A DNA stretch of 64,000 nucleotides from Arenibacter latericius DSM 15913 (GCF_000424985.1 NZ_AUKX01000031.1:1-64000); one strand, 5' to 3'; shown: positions 54,108-63,379, numbered from the stretch's first letter. The notes: generated by a model not told the origin, from the letters alone. Program-made: numbers and translations.

Positions 54108-54827
54108 TTATTTTTTTATAACAGTATTGTACCCCTTTACATCTCCCATGCTAAAGTTAAAAGGCCCCAATTGGTGGCTATTAGGAAGTAATGCTCCACT
54201 TTTCATAACCTGCCATCCTTCCCAGCTGGCCTCCAAGCCACCAATGGGAATAATTTTCACCCACATTTTAAAACTTTGTGGAATTCCTTTCTCGTCCAAA
54301 ATCCATAAATACGAATCTCCTGGGGTGTCTCCGCCGCTAGTATAAGTAACCATAAGGCCATTAGAACCGTTATTATATGGTACCAAGCTCCGCTGAGTTC
54401 CTTTATCGAATACTTTATAAGGAGCTACTAACCAGAAAGAGTCATTGTTAAAAAGAGTACGGGCCTTTTGCATTATTTCTTTCTTTTCTTCTCCTTCCAG
54501 GAGGGTTTCATTTTTTAAGGCTTTACCTTTACTATGGTCATTTAAATTAAGGGTAACAGTATAGGCATCCCAACGTACTTCCACTTGGTGCTGTTCTTTA
54601 TCCCATAAATAATGATGCTGGTTATTAGCAAAAGACCATTCCAAGAATCGGGTGTTTTTATAGGCCTCATAATTAAGGGCAGTTAGCATTTTGTTTGCTA
54701 GTGCATCTGCTTCCTTGCTTGGAGAGCTTTTTGGGCGCGATTCATGGATAATGGCAAATAGAATTCCTGCTATTCCTAATAGTAGTAATACCGCAACAAC
54801 TAGAATTTTCCCAATTTTCTTTAGCAT
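54108..54827 (-). CDS. unknown membrane-anchored periplasmic protein
   Basis: A 239-residue protein with one N-terminal membrane helix (about 8-28) and the rest probably periplasmic. Several Trp/Tyr-rich strands are visible: NTRFLEWSFANNQHHYLWD, VEVRWDAYTVTLNLND, YLWILDEKGIPQSFKMWVK, and GGLEASWEGWQVMKSGALL. The alternation suggests a lipid- or ligand-binding beta sheet similar to lipoprotein-type carriers, but I assign no family. It lies 9 bp downstream of ggt on the same strand and is probably in its transcript. Confidence 0.65.
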   Translation of the reverse strand: MLKKIGKILVVAVLLLLGIAGILFAIIHESRPKSSPSKEADALANKMLTALNYEAYKNTRFLEWSFANNQHHYLWDKEQHQVEVRWDAYTVTLNLNDHSKGKALKNETLLEGEEKKEIMQKARTLFNNDSFWLVAPYKVFDKGTQRSLVPYNNGSNGLMVTYTSGGDTPGDSYLWILDEKGIPQSFKMWVKIIPIGGLEASWEGWQVMKSGALLPNSHQLGPFNFSMGDVKGYNTVIKK

Positions 54828-54836
54828 ATAAAAATA

Positions 54837-56525
54837 TTAATAGCCTACGGCTGTATCATCTCCGCGGTGGTCTGCACCACCTTCCAATCTTCCATCGGGT
54901 AATACCATAATAGCATCCACTTTTCCTATTATTGGAGTTCTTTCCTCATTTATGATATATCCTTTTTCTTTTAAGGAATTCATTAATTCTGGAGAGAATC
55001 CATTAGGCTCAAAAACCACATTGTCTGGCATCCATTGATGGTGGAAACGTGGTGCATTAACGGCCTCTTGCATGCTCATGTTAAATTCGTACCCATTCAA
55101 AATAGTTTGTGCCACTGCTGTAATGATAGTAGATCCGCCAGGGGTACCCACTACCATCCAAAGTTTTCCATTCCTTTCTACAATAGTAGGGGTCATACTA
55201 CTCAACATTCTTTTTCCTGGCATAATACTATTGGCCTCTGCACCAATTAGCCCAAACATATTAGGAACACCTGGTTTGGCACTAAAATCGTCCATTTCAT
55301 TGTTTAGAAAAAAGCCTAATTCTTCTGAAAATAGTTTTGATCCATAACCACCGTTAATAGTAGTGGTCGCAGACACGGCATTCCCATAACTGTCTACAAT
55401 AGAGTAGTGGGTGGTTTCATCACTTTCTACAATAGTTACATCACCATGAGAAACAGCGCTAGACTTTGTAGCCTTATCAAAACTAAAATCGGCCATTCTA
55501 TCTTGAATATAACTATCGCTCAGCAATTCGTTCATCGGAATTTCTACAAAATCTGGGTCGCCCAAATGATAATTACGGTCGGCATAGGCTCTTCTTGCTG
55601 CCTCTGTAAATAACTGAATGGTCTTGGCCGAATTATGTCCAAATTCAGATACCTTGTAGGGCTCTATCATCTTGAGAATTTGCTGTATAGTAAATCCACC
55701 ACTACTTGGCGGACTCATAGAAATAATATCTAAATCTTTATAGGAGAATTTTAATGGGGTACGCCATTTCGCTTCGTATTGTGCCAAATCTTCAATAGAA
55801 ACAAAGCCCCCCATTTCCTGAATAAACGCACTTAATTTCTCGGCTACTTCACCCTTGTAAAATCCGTCTTTGCCTTCCTCGGCAATCTTTTTCATAACTC
55901 TGGCTAAGGCCTTATATTTTATAGTGTCTCCTTTTTTGTAAGGATGGGCAAAAAACGTGCTATCTCCATTAACTTCAATAAATTGACTCCTATAAGATGC
56001 TAATCTGTCTTCCTGTTTTTGGGTAACTACCACCCCCTTTTTTGCCAGTGCAATTACGGGAGCCAACAATTCTTTTAATGGCATAGTTCCAAATTTCTCG
56101 TGTACTGCCATTACACCAGCTACCGTCCCAGGAACTCCTACAGCGGTTGCACCCACAGTACTCATCCCCGGGATAACATTCCCCAAGGAGTCCAAATACA
56201 TATCTTTATGGGCAGCCATTGGTGCTTTTTCACGATAGTCAATTCCACCAAAATCACCATCAGCCTTTCTATAGATCATAAATCCGCCACCCCCAACATT
56301 TCCTGCGAAGGGATAAGCTACAGCAAGTGCCAACTCTGTGGCTACCATGGCATCAAAAGCGTTTCCTCCCTTTTGTAGGATATCCGATCCAATTTTGGAG
56401 GCTTCCTCGCGGGCAGATACTACCATAGCATTTTCTGTTACCAAACCTGTAGGGACAGGAACAGTTTGCTTACAAGACACAAATGCCATAAGCACTAAAA
56501 CGAAAATAAACTGTTGTAATTTCAT
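54837..56525 (-). CDS. ggt: gamma-glutamyltransferase, lipoprotein form
   Basis: A 562-residue Ntn-hydrolase precursor. The leader ends AFVSC (Cys18), giving a lipid-anchored periplasmic enzyme. The catalytic Thr371 begins TTHYSIVDSYGNAVSATTT, so autocleavage yields a large (1-370) and small (371-562) subunit. Also present: GGNAFDAMVATELALAVA, NVGGGGFMIYRK, PPSSGGFTIQQILKM, and the C-terminal GADHRGDDTAVGY. It cleaves glutathione and other gamma-glutamyl compounds. It is preceded by no obvious promoter motif I can confirm, and a membrane-anchored unknown gene follows 9 bp later. Confidence 0.95.
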   Translation of the reverse strand: MKLQQFIFVLVLMAFVSCKQTVPVPTGLVTENAMVVSAREEASKIGSDILQKGGNAFDAMVATELALAVAYPFAGNVGGGGFMIYRKADGDFGGIDYREKAPMAAHKDMYLDSLGNVIPGMSTVGATAVGVPGTVAGVMAVHEKFGTMPLKELLAPVIALAKKGVVVTQKQEDRLASYRSQFIEVNGDSTFFAHPYKKGDTIKYKALARVMKKIAEEGKDGFYKGEVAEKLSAFIQEMGGFVSIEDLAQYEAKWRTPLKFSYKDLDIISMSPPSSGGFTIQQILKMIEPYKVSEFGHNSAKTIQLFTEAARRAYADRNYHLGDPDFVEIPMNELLSDSYIQDRMADFSFDKATKSSAVSHGDVTIVESDETTHYSIVDSYGNAVSATTTINGGYGSKLFSEELGFFLNNEMDDFSAKPGVPNMFGLIGAEANSIMPGKRMLSSMTPTIVERNGKLWMVVGTPGGSTIITAVAQTILNGYEFNMSMQEAVNAPRFHHQWMPDNVVFEPNGFSPELMNSLKEKGYIINEERTPIIGKVDAIMVLPDGRLEGGADHRGDDTAVGY

Positions 56526-56559
56526 AGTTTACAGTTGTTAAGGTTTGTAATATTTTGTT

Positions 56560-57153
56560 TTATTCTTTAGTTAATTCAATAAACTTCTCCTGAGTATGGA
56601 CCATAAGATCTTCAAAGAAAATTGAAAACTCATTTTCAAATTCGGTATAATGCTCCTTTAAATCTACAATGGCTAAATTCATTTTAGATTTGTTACCCGT
56701 ACGTTGGTTCAAACCCCTAAGGACTCCTGAAATACCTTCTAATTTAGCATAATTAAATAACCAGTTGTCTTTAATCATAAACGGCATCATTCTTTTTGTT
56801 CTTGGAGGAAGTATTTCGTAATTTTTTTCTAAAAGACTATAGAAATTTTCTGTAAATATTTTAAGGGGCGTATCCGAATAATCTAACCAGTTTTTGGCTA
56901 GAAAGTGATCGTAATAAACATCGACTATAACCCCACTATAATGACTATAATTGGGATGTAGACGCTTAGTGCTCTTTCTAAAAGTGGGGTGAGCATCTGT
57001 GAAAGTATCAATGGCACGGTGAAGTGTAATTCCTTTCTGTACTTTTTCGGGCAGGTGAGTGTAATTATTACCCCTGATACTGTCTGCTATAAAATTCCCA
57101 ATAGTAATTTCATCATCATCGCCGGAAAGGAATATATGTGCCAAAAAATTCAT
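56560..57153 (-). CDS. acyl carrier protein phosphodiesterase-like (AcpH/YajB)
   Basis: A 197-residue cytoplasmic protein of the ACP phosphodiesterase family. It begins MNFLAHIFLSGDDDEITIGNFIAD, followed by HRAIDTFTDAHPTFRKS and HYSGVIVDVYYDHFLAKNW, with His and Asp residues that in the family bind a metal. The enzyme releases 4'-phosphopantetheine from holo-ACP; the E. coli reaction is established, here it is inferred. It is divergent from glmM with about 95 bp between starts. Confidence 0.88.
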   Translation of the reverse strand: MNFLAHIFLSGDDDEITIGNFIADSIRGNNYTHLPEKVQKGITLHRAIDTFTDAHPTFRKSTKRLHPNYSHYSGVIVDVYYDHFLAKNWLDYSDTPLKIFTENFYSLLEKNYEILPPRTKRMMPFMIKDNWLFNYAKLEGISGVLRGLNQRTGNKSKMNLAIVDLKEHYTEFENEFSIFFEDLMVHTQEKFIELTKE

Positions 57154-57220
57154 ACTGACAAAAGAAGGATATTAAGGACGAATTTACAACTTAAGGCCAT
57201 AGTAATTAAACCTAACCCGT

Positions 57221-57228
57221 TATATTTG
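57221..57228 (+). promoter_or_regulatory. -7 element for glmM
   Basis: TATATTTG matches the Bacteroidota -7 consensus TAnnTTTG and lies 21 bp before the glmM start at 57250. No good -33 TTTG-like element is visible 19-21 bases upstream. Confidence 0.5.
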
Positions 57229-57249
57229 TATAAACTTATAATTTAAAAA

Positions 57250-58638
57250 ATGACTTTAATTAAATCCATTTCAGGAATCCGAGGAACTATCGGAGGAAAA
57301 CCAGGAGACAATTTAACACCTATAGATGCAGTGAAATTTGCTGCCGCTTATGGAATTTGGTTAAAAGAATATTCCAAAAAAGAAAAACTAAAAGTGGTGA
57401 TAGGAAGGGATGCCCGACTATCTGGTGAAATGATTCAAAATTTAGTAGTGTCTACCTTGGTAGGTCTAGGAATAGACGTAGTAGATTTAGATCTCTCTAC
57501 TACCCCTACGGTTGAGATTGCCGTTCCCTTAGAAAATGCCGATGGTGGAATTATTCTTACTGCTAGCCATAACCCTAAACAATGGAACGCTCTTAAACTT
57601 TTAAATGAAAAAGGAGAGTTTTTAGATGCTGCTCAAGGTGCCAAGATATTAGAAATAGCTGAGGAAGAGGCATTTGTGTTTTCAGAAGTGGACGATTTAG
57701 GAGTAATAACCCGAAACGATGCATACATAGATATTCATATCGATGAAGTATTAAACCTATCCCTTGTAGATGCAGACGTAATTAAAGCTGCTAAATTTAA
57801 GGTGGTAGTAGATGGGGTAAATTCAACCGGAGGTATAGCTATCCCTAAATTGCTTAGAGAATTGGGAGTAGAGGTGGTAGAACTTTATTGTGACCCAACA
57901 GGACACTTTCCACATAACCCAGAACCGCTTAAGGAACATTTGGGGGATATATGTGATCTTGTGGTAAAAGAAAAAGCAGATTTTGGTATTGTAGTAGATC
58001 CTGATGTAGATCGATTGGCTTTTATAACCAATGAGGGGGAAATGTTTGGAGAAGAATACACTTTAGTTGCCTGTGCAGATTATGTGTTGGGGAAAACTAA
58101 AGGAAATACAGTTTCTAATCTATCATCTAGTCGTGCTTTAAGAGATATTACTGAGAAACACGGAGGTAGCTACGAGGCATCTGCAGTAGGCGAGGTTAAT
58201 GTGGTGACCTTAATGAAGAAAAATAACGCAATTATAGGAGGCGAAGGAAATGGTGGTATTATTTATCCAGAGAGTCATTATGGGCGCGACTCCCTTGTTG
58301 GGACCGCACTATTTTTAATGCTGATGGCAGAAAGAGGAGGAACCGTTAGTGAACTTAGGGCAAGTTACCCGAGTTACTTTATGAGTAAAAAGAAAATTGA
58401 ACTAACTCCTGGATTAGATGTGGATGGCATTTTAACCGCTATGGCAGAGAAATACAAGGATGAGGAGATTTCTACTATAGACGGAGTTAAAATTGATTTC
58501 CCCGAAAATTGGGTTCATTTAAGAAAATCTAACACCGAACCAATTATTAGAATATATACCGAAGCAAAGAGTCAGGCTGAAGCGGATACCCTTGCTGATC
58601 GGATAATCGGAGAGATTAAAGCAATAGCTGGATTATAA
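57250..58638 (+). CDS. glmM: phosphoglucosamine mutase
   Basis: A 462-residue alpha-D-phosphohexomutase. The active-site serine is Ser106 in TASHNPKQWNALK, metal loop DPDVDRLAF (about 256-264), sugar loop GGEGNGGIIYPE (about 335), and phosphate-binding RKSNTEPIIRIY near the C-terminus. This set matches GlmM/phosphomannomutase; the GlmM call rests on length and the IRGTIGGKPGDNLTP start, though ManB-type activity is possible. It produces glucosamine-1-phosphate for peptidoglycan and LPS precursors. Transcribed from its own promoter. Confidence 0.86.
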   Translation: MTLIKSISGIRGTIGGKPGDNLTPIDAVKFAAAYGIWLKEYSKKEKLKVVIGRDARLSGEMIQNLVVSTLVGLGIDVVDLDLSTTPTVEIAVPLENADGGIILTASHNPKQWNALKLLNEKGEFLDAAQGAKILEIAEEEAFVFSEVDDLGVITRNDAYIDIHIDEVLNLSLVDADVIKAAKFKVVVDGVNSTGGIAIPKLLRELGVEVVELYCDPTGHFPHNPEPLKEHLGDICDLVVKEKADFGIVVDPDVDRLAFITNEGEMFGEEYTLVACADYVLGKTKGNTVSNLSSSRALRDITEKHGGSYEASAVGEVNVVTLMKKNNAIIGGEGNGGIIYPESHYGRDSLVGTALFLMLMAERGGTVSELRASYPSYFMSKKKIELTPGLDVDGILTAMAEKYKDEEISTIDGVKIDFPENWVHLRKSNTEPIIRIYTEAKSQAEADTLADRIIGEIKAIAGL

Positions 58639-58676
58639 TGAATAGTTTGGTTCGTAAATAATAAAACTATATTTTT

Positions 58677-58704
58677 AAAGGTCCTGGTTCTTTCCGGGAC
58701 CTTT
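58677..58704 (+). terminator. terminator of glmM
   Basis: Hairpin AAAGGTCC / GGACCTTT around a twelve-base loop, followed by TATTTTTTATT. Starts 38 bp after the glmM stop. Confidence 0.82.
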
Positions 58705-58741
58705 TATTTTTTATTCAATTCCTTAATTTAAAAATACCAAC

Positions 58742-59530
58742 ATGAAATTAACCAGGATAAAGCTTTTGATTGTTGTAATCGTGCTTTTGCCAATTTCCCA
58801 AACAATTGCCCAAACAGATACGCTTAGAGTAATGAGTTTTAATATTCTTCACGGGGCAACAGTTAAAAACGATTTTAATTTGGACACCCTTGCTGGGGTA
58901 ATCAATAGTTATCAGCCTCATTTAGTAGCGCTACAGGAAGTAGATTTTAAAACCAAGCGTGCCAAGGAATATGATCTGCCCACAGAACTAGGCTATAGGA
59001 CTAAAATGGCCTCACTTTTTGGGCGTGCTATGTATTATGATGGTGGAGAGTATGGAGAAGGAGTACTTTCTAAATATTCCTTTGTTGAAACCGAAAATTT
59101 TGCCTTACCCCATTTGCCAAGCTCCGAACCTCGGGCTGCTTTGATAACCAAAGTAAGAACTAAAAACGGAAATATTATTCAATTTGTTGCAACCCATTTA
59201 GATCATTTGGAAGATAATAAGGATAGAGTGATGCAAGCGAAAGCCTTGTTAGAAAAACTAAAAGGCTCTCCATATCCTACCATTCTTGCTGGTGATTTAA
59301 ATGCAGAAACTAAGGATGAATCTATAAGACTATTATTAACGGAATTTACAAAACCCGATACACCAAACGCATATTCACCTACTTGGCCGTCGGACGACCC
59401 TAGAATAAATATAGATCATATACTGTATAATGTGCCCCAAAAATGGAAAGTAACAGATTATCAGGTGCTTTGTGAGAACTATGCAACAGACCATTGTGTG
59501 GTAATGGCTACTTTGGTATTTACTCCTTAA
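58742..59530 (+). CDS. secreted endonuclease/exonuclease/phosphatase family protein
   Basis: A 262-residue EEP-fold hydrolase with a signal peptide (about 1-23, ending TIAQ). Core motifs in order: RVMSFNILHG, HLVALQEVDFKT (metal-binding Glu), FVATHLDHLEDN, ILAGDLNAETKDES, and the C-terminal RINIDHILYN and CENYATDHCVV, where the last Asp-His is catalytic. Families with this fold include sphingomyelinases, DNases and inositol phosphatases; short secreted forms in Bacteroidota are often phosphodiesterases. Its 3' end overlaps the convergent sterol desaturase gene by 11 bp. Confidence 0.87.
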   Translation: MKLTRIKLLIVVIVLLPISQTIAQTDTLRVMSFNILHGATVKNDFNLDTLAGVINSYQPHLVALQEVDFKTKRAKEYDLPTELGYRTKMASLFGRAMYYDGGEYGEGVLSKYSFVETENFALPHLPSSEPRAALITKVRTKNGNIIQFVATHLDHLEDNKDRVMQAKALLEKLKGSPYPTILAGDLNAETKDESIRLLLTEFTKPDTPNAYSPTWPSDDPRINIDHILYNVPQKWKVTDYQVLCENYATDHCVVMATLVFTP

Positions 59531-60515
59531 CCATTTGTTCTTGAAGATAGGTGTTACGGACTAATTTAGCGGTCTGGTGCTCCCCGGTATGACTCCATCC
59601 CGGGGGCATAATTAGATATTTTATTTTGTTTTTAAAACCTGGGGCTTTTCTAACATCATGGAATAAAGCAATAAACTCCCCAAAATATACATCAAAGAAA
59701 TTCCCTGAATCCATCTTACGAGTAATTCCATATTCAATAGCCACATCCTCATTTACCTCCTGATAGGTGCCAAAAATCTTGTCCCATATATTTAATAAAT
59801 TACAGAAATTGGTATCCATATACAGTGGATTTCTAGCGTGATGTACGCGGTGATGGGAGGGGGTTAGGATAATTTTGTTTAAAAAGCCTAACTTACCGTC
59901 TTTCATAACATTCTCGCCAATATGTATAAAAGCCCCATAGGTCCCATCAATAAACATTATTAGAAATAAAAGAGCAGGTTCTACTCCCAATAAAATGCAG
60001 ACAGTAGTCCTAATAGCATCTGCATAGGGCGCTTCTAAGAAAAAATGTGCGTGTGTTACAGATAAATTCATTTGTTCCGGCGCATGGTGGGTAGAATGTA
60101 AACACCAGAACAGCCTAACCTTATGGCCCCAATAGTGATATAGGAAGTGACCAAATTCCCAAACAATATATCCATAGATTATCCAGTACCATGTCATTTC
60201 TGTTTGGAATAAAGAATAGGGCTGTAGCCATCCAATAATAAAAGTTACCATCGCAATGGCAATGAAACGCACAATAAACCGGTTGAAAACGTAAATGATA
60301 AAATTTACTTTGTAAACCTTGGTTTGTGGCTTTTTATAAATAAGCCCCAGAATAAACTCAAGTATTAGCAGTAAAGGAATAATGGGATAAATCAGAGATA
60401 CCACTCCGTCATAGGTGGTAAATACACTGTAGTCTCCAGATTGTAATAATTCCCATGCTTTACCAATGCCTAAAAATCCAATTATTTCATTGTATAGGGA
60501 ATTTAAAACATCCAT
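59520..60515 (-). CDS. sterol desaturase/fatty acid hydroxylase family membrane protein
   Basis: A 331-residue di-iron membrane enzyme. It has four to five hydrophobic segments and the three His clusters of the family: HFLYHYWGHK, then HSTHHAPEQMNLS, and HHRVHHARNPLYMDTN. The conserved WDKIFGTYQE near residue 245 matches Bacteroidota members. Activity is probably hydroxylation or desaturation of a lipid tail, but the substrate is not predictable; sterols are not expected in this group. It overlaps convergently with the EEP gene. Confidence 0.88.
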   Translation of the reverse strand: MDVLNSLYNEIIGFLGIGKAWELLQSGDYSVFTTYDGVVSLIYPIIPLLLILEFILGLIYKKPQTKVYKVNFIIYVFNRFIVRFIAIAMVTFIIGWLQPYSLFQTEMTWYWIIYGYIVWEFGHFLYHYWGHKVRLFWCLHSTHHAPEQMNLSVTHAHFFLEAPYADAIRTTVCILLGVEPALLFLIMFIDGTYGAFIHIGENVMKDGKLGFLNKIILTPSHHRVHHARNPLYMDTNFCNLLNIWDKIFGTYQEVNEDVAIEYGITRKMDSGNFFDVYFGEFIALFHDVRKAPGFKNKIKYLIMPPGWSHTGEHQTAKLVRNTYLQEQMVKE

Positions 60516-60595
60516 AATGTGTTAGGATTCTGTGTGTTATAGTGGAATATAGGAAATCCTTCCCTAATTTTATAAAATTTCCTAATAAAAACAGC

Positions 60596-61483
60596 CTACT
60601 TAAACTCGGCTGGGACTTTGTCCCGGTGTTTCCACCTTCTATGGGTCCACAGGTAATAATCTGGTTTTTCCCTTATCTGTTGTTCGGTAAGGCTTAAGAA
60701 TTGCTCAGTAATCTCGTTTTCTTTGGTTTCTTTACCTGATAAGGTGATAGGGATGAACTCTGCTTCGTAATAGCCGCGTTTTACTTTGGAGACTTTTAAA
60801 AACACCACTGCAAGATCTAACTTTCTAGCTAAAGCCTCGGCGCCATTATACACAGGTACCTTTATTCCTAAAAACTCACTCCAATAATGTGCCCGTTGTA
60901 CCATTGGAGATTGGTCACTTACCATTCCATAGACCGATCGTACATTTTTCCGCTCGTTGTAAAGAACAGTTTTTGGTGTTTCGTTGGTGGTAATAGGAAT
61001 AGTGTTCCATTTTGCTCTTATCCTTCTAACTAATCGGTCAAAATAAGGATTTCCTATTTTCTGATATACAGCATATCCTTTGGCGTCTATATAATTATTG
61101 ATACTCACATTCCATTCCCAATTGGCATAATGAGAACATACTACTAAAATGCTTTTCTTCTTTGAAATTTCCTGAAGTAATTCAATATTGGTAATATGAA
61201 AACGTTGTTTTACTTTTTCCTTAGATAAGGCCATGGTTTTTACCATCTCTAAGAACATATCACACATATGGTGGTAGAAGGATTTTCTAATCCGGAATAA
61301 CTCCTCCTTATCTTTATTGGGAAAAACAAGGTTTAAGTTGTTTAATACCACATTTTTACGGTATCCGGCTACATGGTAGACCAGAAAAAATACAAAATCA
61401 GAAAAAGCATAAAACAGTCGATATGGGAGTATGGAAATAAGCCATAAGAAAGGATATACTAATAGAAAAACAAGAAGCTGCAT
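60596..61483 (-). CDS. LpxL/HtrB-type lysophospholipid acyltransferase
   Basis: A 295-residue inner-membrane acyltransferase with one N-terminal membrane helix. Active-site segment CSHYANWEWN (His and Glu in H-x4-E) is near residue 115, and MVSDQSPMVQRAHYWSEFLG with its Gln and Trp is in the middle, as in lipid A late acyltransferases. It ends with YYLWTHRRWKHRD, the family end. It likely adds a secondary acyl chain to lipid A, as LpxL does in E. coli. It is divergent from the rhomboid gene, and their promoters overlap. Confidence 0.9.
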   Translation of the reverse strand: MQLLVFLLVYPFLWLISILPYRLFYAFSDFVFFLVYHVAGYRKNVVLNNLNLVFPNKDKEELFRIRKSFYHHMCDMFLEMVKTMALSKEKVKQRFHITNIELLQEISKKKSILVVCSHYANWEWNVSINNYIDAKGYAVYQKIGNPYFDRLVRRIRAKWNTIPITTNETPKTVLYNERKNVRSVYGMVSDQSPMVQRAHYWSEFLGIKVPVYNGAEALARKLDLAVVFLKVSKVKRGYYEAEFIPITLSGKETKENEITEQFLSLTEQQIREKPDYYLWTHRRWKHRDKVPAEFK

Positions 61484-61509
61484 GCAAAGAGGATTAGTCT
61501 AAATATAAT

Positions 61510-61529
61510 TATATTTGGCGTCAAAGATA
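61510..61529. promoter_or_regulatory. divergent overlapping -7 elements for acyltransferase and rhomboid genes
   Basis: On the plus strand TATATTTG (61510-61517), and on the minus strand TATCTTTG (61529-61522 read in reverse, seen as CAAAGATA), both perfect TAnnTTTG boxes only four bases apart and pointing away from each other toward the genes starting at 61542 and 61483. The two polymerases could not bind at once, so expression of the two genes would compete. Confidence 0.5.
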
Positions 61530-61541
61530 ATCCATTTTAAT

Positions 61542-62192
61542 ATGAATGACATCCATTTTGCCACCATTGCTATTATGGCAATCAACTTAATCGCCTCCCT
61601 AAAAGGTTTTAATGACACTCATTTTTTTGAACGCTATAAATTTGGTGTGGGTGCTATACAAGCAGGACAAAAGGATAGGATGGTTACCTCGGGATTTTTG
61701 CATGTAGATTTCTCGCATCTTTTCTTTAACATGTTTACCTTATTTTTCTTTGCTCCCGTGGTCATCGACTGGTTTGGTCCTGGAAAATTCTTGATAATCT
61801 ATTTTGTGAGTCTTATAGCAGGTAGCCTTTTGGCTTTGTTCTTCCATAAGAAAGAGCCTTATTACAGTGCTGTGGGTGCCAGTGGTGCAGTAACCGGTAT
61901 TTTATATGCTGCTATATTATTGGAGCCAGGTATGCGGTTAGGAATTATGTTTATTCCTATTCCTTTACCGGCCTACGTTTTGGGAATACTATATTTATTC
62001 TACTCTATTTATGGAATGAAAACAAGGTTAGGAAATATTGGTCATACTGCCCATTTTGGAGGTGCAATTGGTGGATTTGTTACAACCTTACTTTTTAAGC
62101 CAGACCTTTTTATTACCGATACATGGATGGTGATATTACTGGCAGTTCCCATTATAATATTATTTATATTGGGTAAAATGGGCAAGCTGTAA
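61542..62192 (+). CDS. rhomboid family intramembrane serine protease
   Basis: From ATG 61542 the product has 216 residues with six to seven membrane helices. The nucleophile is Ser114 in GASGAVTGIL, and the catalytic His171 lies in AHFGGAIGG; the partner helix opens with the family-typical HVDFSHLFFNM and FFAPVVIDW. I place the start at ATG because an in-frame TTG at 61515 falls inside the -7 box TATATTTG. Rhomboids cut single-pass membrane proteins; the substrate is unknown. A strong terminator follows immediately. Confidence 0.92.
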   Translation: MNDIHFATIAIMAINLIASLKGFNDTHFFERYKFGVGAIQAGQKDRMVTSGFLHVDFSHLFFNMFTLFFFAPVVIDWFGPGKFLIIYFVSLIAGSLLALFFHKKEPYYSAVGASGAVTGILYAAILLEPGMRLGIMFIPIPLPAYVLGILYLFYSIYGMKTRLGNIGHTAHFGGAIGGFVTTLLFKPDLFITDTWMVILLAVPIIILFILGKMGKL

Positions 62193-62198
62193 AAAAAA

Positions 62199-62231
62199 AG
62201 AGGTCTAAAACTAACAGTTTTAGACCTCTTC
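62199..62231. terminator. convergent terminator between rhomboid and TlpA genes
   Basis: Perfect 14-bp inverted repeat AAGAGGTCTAAAAC / GTTTTAGACCTCTT with a five-base loop. On the minus strand it is followed by a run of T (from the plus-strand A8), so it is a classical terminator for the TlpA gene ending at 62249, and it may also end the rhomboid transcript. Confidence 0.88.
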
Positions 62232-62248
62232 AATAAGCGTACTTTATA

Positions 62249-63379
62249 TTAATCAAGTAGCTCAGAAATTTTTTCTTCTAAAGCAGGACCACGTAAGTTT
62301 CTGGCTATTATCACTCCGTTTTCATCCAAGATAAAAGTTGCAGGGATAGCATCTACGTTGTACAACTTAGCGATGGCATCATCAAAATAGTCTAAGCTAG
62401 AAATATGATTCCAAGTTAATTTGTCATCGGCAATAGCTTTTTTCCAATCTTCTTCTTTTCGGCCTAAAGAAACACCAATAATATTTAATCCTTTCTCGTG
62501 GTATTTGTTATATACTCTTACTACGTTAGGATTCTCAACTCTACATGGTTTACACCAAGCAGCCCAGAAATCTATAATGGTCACCTTCCCCATAGCTTCT
62601 TTTAGAGAGATTTCCCCGCCTTCAGGAGTTGGACCAGAAAAATCAGGGGCAACAGCGCCAATAGCAGTACTCTTACCTTTTTCTTCTCTTGCTTTAGCCG
62701 CAGTTAGGCTTTTTGCAATTTGTTTACCAGGAACTGTTTCTTTAATCTCTGGAGTAAGAGCATCGTACATTTCTTGTGCTTCGGCACTCTCTATAATCCT
62801 TCCGTTTAAGGCTTTATCTATTAAAAGAGCAGATATAAGGCCATTTGGATTATCCTTAATAAACTGTAATTCGAAATTTTTATACTCTTCTTGTAACTCT
62901 CCAAATTCGTCTTGAAGCGACTTTATTGTGGCTTCGTTTCCGGCCATGCTAGCTTCTTGTAAATCTTTTTGGATAGACATTGCTTTATCGGATAGCGTTC
63001 TAGAGTTATCCAAATAATTAAAGAATATATCGTTTTGTACTGTCCCTTTTACTTTGGCGAAATTTAAACTATCCTTATGGGCTGTTAACTCAATAGTCCC
63101 ATTATCGGCAACTAACGGGGTATACCCCTGAACTTTGTCTATAAATACATAAATTAAATCAGGAGACTCTGCAGTACCAGTAACACTAAACTTTCCGTTC
63201 TGAACAGTAGTAGTATCAATATCAAAAGGCTGATTGTTTTCGTTGATCTTTCGTATAAATACTTGCGTACCGTCCTCAACGTCTCCAGAGATAGAGCCGT
63301 TTAAGACATAGCCGTCCTGTTTGTCGTTACAAGCAACCAGACCGACTAATACGGAAAGGGATAAAAATAATTTCTTCAT
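62249..63379 (-). CDS. TlpA/ResA-type thioredoxin lipoprotein with DUF4369 domain
   Basis: A 376-residue lipoprotein: lipobox GLVAC with Cys17, then a DUF4369-like beta domain (about 20-125: YVLNGSISGDVEDG), a helical linker, and a redoxin domain (about 240-376) with the active site Cys276-Lys-Pro-Cys279 in FWAAWCKPCR and PATFILDENGVI. Such periplasmic thiol reductases keep cysteine residues of exported proteins or cytochrome apoproteins reduced. The mature protein has only lipobox Cys plus the CXXC pair, as usual. It is transcribed toward the terminator at 62199, away from the outer-membrane protein gene. Confidence 0.92.
   Translation of the reverse strand: MKKLFLSLSVLVGLVACNDKQDGYVLNGSISGDVEDGTQVFIRKINENNQPFDIDTTTVQNGKFSVTGTAESPDLIYVFIDKVQGYTPLVADNGTIELTAHKDSLNFAKVKGTVQNDIFFNYLDNSRTLSDKAMSIQKDLQEASMAGNEATIKSLQDEFGELQEEYKNFELQFIKDNPNGLISALLIDKALNGRIIESAEAQEMYDALTPEIKETVPGKQIAKSLTAAKAREEKGKSTAIGAVAPDFSGPTPEGGEISLKEAMGKVTIIDFWAAWCKPCRVENPNVVRVYNKYHEKGLNIIGVSLGRKEEDWKKAIADDKLTWNHISSLDYFDDAIAKLYNVDAIPATFILDENGVIIARNLRGPALEEKISELLD

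Noticed and set aside
55035-56378. several frames antisense to ggt
   Set aside because: The ggt frame is intact with all catalytic motifs; the antisense frames have no domain signal.
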